This document shows positions 6,604 to 10,239 of a stretch of DNA of 10,239 nt, in pieces. The stretch is from Patescibacteria group bacterium. Its GTDB lineage: Bacteria > Patescibacteriota > Gracilibacteria > UM-FILTER-43-11. The notes beneath the pieces are model-generated. The model was given only the letters and a program-made list of their open reading frames with translations, was not told the DNA's origin and searched no databases. Location of the stretch: assembly GCA_029260955.1 (NCBI GenBank), contig JAJDCF010000105.1:1-10239 (forward strand). The letters are read 5' to 3'. Both the position numbers and the translations under genes were made by a program. Each line of letters starts with the position of its first letter. Within the stretch, counting starts at the first letter, position 1.

Positions 6604-6679
6604 TAAGCAAACCCTTCAAATAACACTCCGAAATTCCACCAAGGAAGCCAAAGACTTCGGGAAAGTTAGCTTTGCTTTC

Positions 6680-6708
6680 TTGACATCCCTCATAAATTAT
6701 GACATACT
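6680..6708 (+). promoter_or_regulatory. Sigma70-type promoter of the methyltransferase gene
   Basis: TTGACA (6680-6685, perfect) and CATACT (6703-6708, 4 of 6) are separated by 17 bp. Predicted start near 6715 gives a leader of about 22 nt to the ATG at 6737. It fires away from the promoter at 6576-6603. Confidence 0.6.
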
Positions 6709-6736
6709 GTGAAAAGAATTAGTAAAAAACTTTATC

Positions 6737-7726
6737 ATGAACAGATCAGAATCAGAAAAATTAAGCCCTGTATCATCCTCTCAAAGGGGAGCAATATCAG
6801 ATGTCCTAACTAATCCCGAATCACTGTTATTTCAGGGGTTTCAGGAAGCTCTAGGACCAAAGTACAAAGGAACGTCTGCAGAAAATAATGCTCTCCAAAT
6901 TGATACTATTTCAGGTGTTAAACCTGCAATTGAACATCATGGAGTTAAGGTTTTTGAGGATCTGCATGGCAGAGGCCTTTTAAAAAAGGGGGTTTCTGTG
7001 GCTGATATTGGCTCAGGTCACGGAGGAAGTCTAACTGATTATCTGAGCGGTCTGGAAGGCAGTCGTACTTATTATTTTTCCGAGCCAAGTAACTTGTATA
7101 ATGGTGAAGCTGCGGAACATACACCGTTGACCGAAAACGTAGAAAAATTGAGAGGAGAGAATCAAGTAAACATTTCCAATGAAAAAGCATTGCCATTTTT
7201 GGAGCGCGCGGAAAGGGATGGCAGTTCATTTGATGTAATCACCTTTAATCTGGTAATGCAGAACCTGCCTGCGGATGAACAGCTTGTTACTCTAAAGAAA
7301 GCGGTGGGGCGATTAAATCCGGAAAATCCTGATGCTAGGGTTATTTTTACCTTAACAGGACCCAGTCATGCTGCCATTAATTTCGCTAAAATTTATAACC
7401 AAACAGTTGATGACATGGGCTTGGGGGACAGGATGACACATTATGTTGGTGGGATGGTTCATAATCCTGACGGTATGAAAAATGTGATTAATCAGTTGGT
7501 AGGTGAGGGTGCCTGCACATATAAAAATATTACTGATGAAGAAATGGAGGAAAGTGGAGTTGAAGCTTACAATCGAATCAAACAGGTTCAACCTAACAGA
7601 TTGCTTCCGGATGAATTAACTGACGAAGAAAAAACAAACTTTGAAAAAGAAGTCTGTTCGCGCTTGGTTGGGAAAAAATCTGGCAAGCATGCCCATGTTA
7701 TAGCCTTTGAAATTAAAAGGGTTTAA
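6737..7726 (+). CDS. SAM-dependent class I methyltransferase, substrate unknown
   Basis: A 329-aa cytoplasmic protein with a Rossmann-type methyltransferase core. Motif I is VSVADIGSGHGGS (86-98), the acidic loop after strand 2 is TYYFSEPS (111-118, Glu116 the likely ribose ligand), and motif IV is FDVITFNLVMQNL (165-177). These are followed by a helix and the strand RVIFTLTGPS (201-210). The first 60 residues are polar and probably a cap or substrate-binding region. The C-terminal 120 residues are acidic and helical, ending in a beta strand (HAHVIAFEIKRV). I cannot name the substrate; the NLVMQNLP motif is more like small-molecule methyltransferases than RNA or DNA ones. The start at 6737 follows a good promoter; no Shine-Dalgarno is visible. 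It is divergent from the dehydratase-like gene and convergent with the cobalamin adenosyltransferase, 30 bp away. Confidence 0.85.
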   Translation: MNRSESEKLSPVSSSQRGAISDVLTNPESLLFQGFQEALGPKYKGTSAENNALQIDTISGVKPAIEHHGVKVFEDLHGRGLLKKGVSVADIGSGHGGSLTDYLSGLEGSRTYYFSEPSNLYNGEAAEHTPLTENVEKLRGENQVNISNEKALPFLERAERDGSSFDVITFNLVMQNLPADEQLVTLKKAVGRLNPENPDARVIFTLTGPSHAAINFAKIYNQTVDDMGLGDRMTHYVGGMVHNPDGMKNVINQLVGEGACTYKNITDEEMEESGVEAYNRIKQVQPNRLLPDELTDEEKTNFEKEVCSRLVGKKSGKHAHVIAFEIKRV

Positions 7727-7756
7727 GTTATTATCCGTAATTCTCCAATCGGACAA

Positions 7757-8281
7757 TCAATAATCCAAACCCCTCACAGCCCCCTCCCCCTTTTTAAAGT
7801 AATGCTTCTCATCCTTCACCTCCGAAACTAAATCCGCCTCCTCTCTCAGCCAATCGGGACAATTGCGACCAGTTAGAATAAGGTGAGTAGTTTTCGGACA
7901 GTCAGCCACCAACTTTTTCACCGCGTCCTCATCGAGCAAGCCAAGATTCAGGCAGTTGATGATCTCGTCACATACAATAAGGAAGTAGTCCTTCGAAAAG
8001 AGTTCACCCACCGCATCCAAAGCCCTTTGAGCCTCCTTTTTATCCGCATCCGTATTCTCAAAACGAAAGGTCTTGGTTTTTTCATCAAATCTCGGAAGTC
8101 CGAAGCGAAATACATGAATTCTTTCTTGCAATAAATCGAGAATATTTTGTTCGCCGTAATGGCTTCCACCCTTATCAAAGAAGGTAATCGCCACCTTCTT
8201 TTCCCAGCCCGTAGCCCTTAGGGCTGTACCCAGTGCGCTGGTGGTCTTTCCCTTGCCGTTTCCTGTAATGACTAATATCAT
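7757..8281 (-). CDS. cobO: Cob(I)alamin/cob(I)yrinic acid adenosyltransferase, CobO/BtuR family
   Basis: The enzyme transfers the adenosyl group of ATP to reduced corrinoid, giving adenosylcobalamin. Sequence support: the protein begins directly with the P-loop strand MILVITGNGKGKTTSALG (GNGKGKTT at 7-14). It continues with DEIINCLNLGLL (105-116), LILTGRNCPDWLREEADLVSEV (134-155) and the terminal KHYFKKGEGAVRGLDY, all in family order. At 174 aa it is of normal length for the short members. The stop is TGA. No Shine-Dalgarno is visible. It is divergent from nrdJ, whose product requires adenosylcobalamin, so its job here is probably cofactor salvage for ribonucleotide reduction. No other cobalamin synthesis gene is present in the window. 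A paired NrdR box overlaps its promoter region. Confidence 0.93.
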   Translation of the reverse strand: MILVITGNGKGKTTSALGTALRATGWEKKVAITFFDKGGSHYGEQNILDLLQERIHVFRFGLPRFDEKTKTFRFENTDADKKEAQRALDAVGELFSKDYFLIVCDEIINCLNLGLLDEDAVKKLVADCPKTTHLILTGRNCPDWLREEADLVSEVKDEKHYFKKGEGAVRGLDY

Positions 8282-8284
8282 AAA

Positions 8285-8300
8285 ATACTATATCTAGTGT
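8285..8300. promoter_or_regulatory. NrdR box 1 (operator)
   Basis: ATACTATATCTAGTGT matches the palindromic NrdR box consensus acaCwAtATaTwGtgt at 14 of 16 positions. It lies a few bases from the cobO ATG, over or just downstream of the predicted cobO transcription start. NrdR is the ATP/dATP-sensing repressor of ribonucleotide reductase genes. Confidence 0.75.
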
Positions 8301-8311
8301 CTATGCAACAA

Positions 8312-8340
8312 TATTTATACAAGATATGGTAGTTCGTCAA
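8312..8340 (-). promoter_or_regulatory. Candidate promoter of cobO
   Basis: On the minus strand, TTGACG (8335-8340) is followed by either TAAATA (8312-8317, 17-bp spacing) or TATAAA (8314-8319, 15-bp spacing). NrdR box 2 covers most of the spacer, so a bound repressor would block polymerase. Confidence 0.5.
8317..8332. promoter_or_regulatory. NrdR box 2 (operator, weaker)
   Basis: ATACAAGATATGGTAG matches the NrdR consensus at 11 of 16 positions (8 of 10 in the central core). It starts exactly 32 bp from box 1, about three helical turns, which is the usual spacing of NrdR box pairs. The spacing raises confidence beyond the sequence match alone. Confidence 0.65.
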
Positions 8341-8350
8341 TAAAAATTGT

Positions 8351-8379
8351 TTGACACTTTGCCCTCTATTTTCTAATCT
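8351..8379 (+). promoter_or_regulatory. Candidate promoter of nrdJ
   Basis: TTGACA (8351-8356, perfect) and TAATCT (8374-8379, keeping the key T, A and final T) are 17 bp apart. A start near 8386 would leave an untranslated leader of about 140 nt. NrdR box 2 ends 18 bp upstream of the -35. Confidence 0.5.
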
Positions 8380-8475
8380 GGGTTCACCATCAAAAACAAA
8401 TATTTCGACAATTAAAAAATAGGAATATCCGGGTGAAAGCCCTTTTTTCGTCCCCCTAATTATAAAGTTGCTTGC
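8380..8475 (+). ncRNA. Candidate structured leader of nrdJ, resembling a cobalamin-riboswitch core or attenuator
   Basis: Between the promoter and nrdJ lies GGAAT (8422-8426), then GGGTGAAAGCCC (8431-8442) and GTCCCC with a following AA-T-TAA pattern (8450-8463). Order and spacing resemble the conserved GGGAA, GGTGAAAnnCC and CnGtCCCCgCaACtGTaA core of cobalamin riboswitches. GGTTCACC (8381-8388) could be the 5' GGT element. The 3' CCACTG box is not evident, and the predicted transcription start near 8386 would cut into the 5' element. It is therefore a partial match only. Function in a B12-dependent gene would require an 'on' switch or a non-standard logic. Confidence 0.35.
8431..8448 (+). 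terminator. Small GAAA-loop hairpin followed by six T (possible attenuator)
   Basis: GGGT and GCCC can pair (three G-C pairs and one G-U) around a GAAA tetraloop, followed directly by TTTTTT (8443-8448). The stem is short, so termination would be weak. GGGTTCACC (8380-8388) could instead pair with GGTGAA and CCC of this hairpin, an arrangement typical of switchable leaders. Confidence 0.35.
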
Positions 8476-8512
8476 CCGCAATACTTATTTAACCGCCTCA
8501 TAAAAATGGAAA

Positions 8513-8519
8513 AGGAAGG
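8513..8519 (+). promoter_or_regulatory. Shine-Dalgarno of nrdJ
   Basis: AGGAAGG lies 7 nt before the ATG at 8527 and decides that start over the in-frame ATG at 8506, which has none. It is the only clear Shine-Dalgarno before a gene in this window. Confidence 0.7.
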
Positions 8520-8526
8520 TATAACC

Positions 8527-10239
8527 ATGAAAGGTCTTCAAGTTGAACGTCTTTTCACAACAAAAGATCGCAATCCTCTTAAAACGATTGAATATGCTAA
8601 TCGTACGACTCGCATAACCAAGCAAGATGGCTCGGTTGTTTTTGAAATGAAGGATTTTAAGACGCCCAAGAGCTGGTCCCAAAATGCCAGTGACATCATC
8701 GCCTCTAAATACGCTCGTAAAGCAGGAGTGCCACAATACGATGATCAAGGGAATGTAATGAAGGATGACAAAGGCAACGTAATAAAGGGAACTGAAAAGT
8801 CAGCAGAACAAGTGATTGGACGCATGACAAGCTGCTGGAGGAAATGGGGAGAAGACCACGGTTACTTTGAGGACAAAGAATCTGCAGATGCCTACGAAGC
8901 AGAAATGGCCCACATGATGATCAATCAAATGGCGGCACCAAACTCACCGCAATGGTTCAATACCGGGCTCAACTCAGCTTACGGAATCAACTCAGAAGCT
9001 CAAGGGCACTACTATGTAGACCCTGCTACGGGCGAAGTAAAACCCTCAGAAGATGCCTACACGCATCCGCAACCTCACGCCTGTTTCATTCAGTCTATTA
9101 AGGACGACCTAGTCAACGAAGGCGGAATCATGGATCTTTGGACCCGTGAAGCTCGCCTATTTAAGTACGGCTCAGGAACTGGCACCAACTTCTCTGCCAT
9201 CCGCGGAGAGGGCGAAACACTTTCCGGAGGAGGCTTCTCTTCTGGTCTTATGAGCTTTCTAAAAATCGGAGACCGCGCTGCTGGAGCCATCAAGTCTGGC
9301 GGAACCACTCGCCGTGCCGCCAAAATGGTCTGCCTAGACATCGATCACCCGGAAATCGAAAAATTCATCAACTGGAAGGTAGAAGAAGAAAAAAAGGTAG
9401 CGGCTCTAATCGCTGCTGGTTATTCTAGCGACTTCAACGGAGAGGCCTACGCCACCGTTTCTGGTCAAAATTCCAACAACTCAGTGCGTATTTCTAACAA
9501 ATTCATGAGAGCAGTTGAAGATGACACCAACTTCGACCTACTCGGACGAAAAGACGGAAAAGCCTTCCGAACGCTTAAGGCCAAAAAGGTATGGGATCAA
9601 ATCGGATTCGCAGCCTGGGCTTGTGCTGACCCTGGACTTCAATTCGATACCACCATCAACGAATGGCACACCTGCCCGAAAGATGGTCGCATCAATGCCT
9701 CAAATCCATGTTCCGAATACATGTTCCTGGACGACACCGCTTGTAATCTAGCTTCTCTTAACCTGCTCAAGTTCTTCAATGTTGAAGAAAGCAAATTCGA
9801 CATGAAAGCCATGATCCACGCCATCCGTCTTTGGACCATCACCCTCGAAATTTCTGTTCTAATGGCTCAATTTCCTTCTAAAGAGATTGCTCTTAGATCA
9901 TACCAATACCGAACACTAGGCCTTGGATACGCCAACATCGGAACCGTGCTAATGCTCATGGGAATTCCTTACGATTCAGACAAAGGACGTGCCATTGCTG
10001 GTGCTCTAACCGCTGTTTTAACAGGACGATCCTACGAAACCTCTGCCGACATGGCCGATGCCTACGGAGCCTTCCCACGTTATGAGCACAACAAAGACGA
10101 CATGCTCCGCGTGATCCGCAACCACCGTCGAGCAGCTTACGATGTTGCCAACAGTGAGTACGAAAATCTAGAAATTGCCCCGGTAGGCCTTAAAAAAGAT
10201 GACTGCCCTGAGTATTTGGTCGATCACGCTAAAAAGGCT
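8527..10239 (+). CDS. nrdJ: Class II, adenosylcobalamin-dependent ribonucleotide reductase (5' part)
   Basis: Reduces ribonucleotides to deoxyribonucleotides using a thiyl radical generated from adenosylcobalamin. 571 codons are present and the frame is open at the window end; relatives of this large type run to roughly 1200 aa, so about half is seen. Landmarks: N-terminal ITKQDGSVVFEMKD; APNSPQWFNTGL; HPQPHACFIQS (Cys186, the expected first redox cysteine); DDLVNEGGIMDLWTREARLFKYGSGTGTNFSAIRGEG-type segment after it; KSGGTTRRAAKM; and NPCSE at 393-397 (Asn393, Cys395, Glu397, the expected active-site triad), followed by ACNLASLNL. The start at 8527 has a Shine-Dalgarno and fits the family N-terminus. 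A tandem duplication of eight codons lies at 8740-8787. It is divergent from cobO, which makes its cofactor. Confidence 0.95.
   Translation, partial: MKGLQVERLFTTKDRNPLKTIEYANRTTRITKQDGSVVFEMKDFKTPKSWSQNASDIIASKYARKAGVPQYDDQGNVMKDDKGNVIKGTEKSAEQVIGRMTSCWRKWGEDHGYFEDKESADAYEAEMAHMMINQMAAPNSPQWFNTGLNSAYGINSEAQGHYYVDPATGEVKPSEDAYTHPQPHACFIQSIKDDLVNEGGIMDLWTREARLFKYGSGTGTNFSAIRGEGETLSGGGFSSGLMSFLKIGDRAAGAIKSGGTTRRAAKMVCLDIDHPEIEKFINWKVEEEKKVAALIAAGYSSDFNGEAYATVSGQNSNNSVRISNKFMRAVEDDTNFDLLGRKDGKAFRTLKAKKVWDQIGFAAWACADPGLQFDTTINEWHTCPKDGRINASNPCSEYMFLDDTACNLASLNLLKFFNVEESKFDMKAMIHAIRLWTITLEISVLMAQFPSKEIALRSYQYRTLGLGYANIGTVLMLMGIPYDSDKGRAIAGALTAVLTGRSYETSADMADAYGAFPRYEHNKDDMLRVIRNHRRAAYDVANSEYENLEIAPVGLKKDDCPEYLVDHAKKA
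8740..8787 (+). repeat. 24-bp in-frame tandem duplication inside nrdJ
   Basis: Codons 72-79 and 80-87 read DDQGNVMK and DDKGNVIK. The two halves differ mostly at third positions, so the duplication is old. It lies in a linker between the N-terminal part and the catalytic domain and keeps the frame. Confidence 0.8.

Noticed and set aside
6545..6619. N-terminal extension of the dehydratase-like protein to an ATG at 6619, adding a hydrophobic, membrane-anchor-like segment with a GGAG upstream.
   Set aside because: A TTGACA-16-TATAGT promoter lies inside this stretch, and the family homology begins only after the internal ATG at 6544. The hydrophobic residues are better explained as translated AT-rich promoter DNA.
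7727..7756. Possible bidirectional terminator between the methyltransferase and cobO (TCCG...CGGA).
   Set aside because: The stem is only about 4 bp with a 12-nt loop and no T-run on either strand.
8506..8526. Earlier in-frame start for nrdJ adding seven residues.
   Set aside because: It has no Shine-Dalgarno, whereas the ATG at 8527 has AGGAAGG 7 nt upstream and fits the usual family N-terminus; the extension itself contains the SD.
1..10239. CRISPR arrays, tRNA or rRNA genes, insertion sequences, phage genes.
   Set aside because: No regularly spaced repeats, cloverleaf-like segments, transposase or phage motifs were seen on either strand.

Overview
The window is bacterial chromosomal DNA with moderate, AT-leaning base composition and densely packed genes. 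Stop codons TAA, TAG and TGA are all used as stops. Most start codons have an A/T-rich leader without an obvious Shine-Dalgarno sequence; nrdJ is the clear exception. The gene mix (QueA, a class II B12-dependent ribonucleotide reductase beside a cobalamin adenosyltransferase, and a 7TM/ATP-grasp amino-acid-ligase cassette) would fit a Patescibacteria/CPR-type genome such as the Peregrinibacteria, but that placement is an inference and weakly held.

Layout. Positions 1-274 hold the 3' end of queA (+). Positions 275-344 hold a short relic: a copy of the last 18 codons plus stop of the ligase gene further right, followed by a second copy of the queA terminus. Then come an orphan 155-aa helical protein gene (-, 345-812) with a near-perfect sigma70 promoter and a minus-strand block, in transcription order: a divergent prephenate-dehydratase-fold gene (6544-5837), ilvE (5768-4860), an exported PKD-domain protein with a C-terminal 7TM domain (4855-3350), and a 786-aa three-domain protein (3323-963). 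A class I methyltransferase (+, 6737-7726) is divergent from the dehydratase-like gene. On the right a cobO/btuR-type cobalamin adenosyltransferase (-, 8281-7757) faces away from nrdJ (+, 8527 to the window end). The 245-bp gap between them carries promoters, a paired NrdR box and a structured nrdJ leader.

How the genes may work together. The 786-aa protein joins an ATP-grasp amino-acid ligase, a retropepsin-like domain with a degenerate active site, and a MATCAP/DUF1704-type zinc carboxypeptidase. This puts a predicted amino-acid attaching activity and an amino-acid removing activity on one chain. The neighbouring 7TM protein is of the type normally fused to an inactive transglutaminase in known ATP-grasp/7TM systems, but here the exported part is a PKD domain plus an unrecognised alpha/beta region. 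IlvE (4 bp upstream of the 7TM gene) and the dehydratase-like protein could supply the amino acid, possibly an aromatic or branched-chain one. This cassette is the most interesting part of the window. On the right, the adenosyltransferase makes the adenosylcobalamin that the class II reductase needs, and the paired NrdR boxes suggest that cofactor and enzyme are controlled together.
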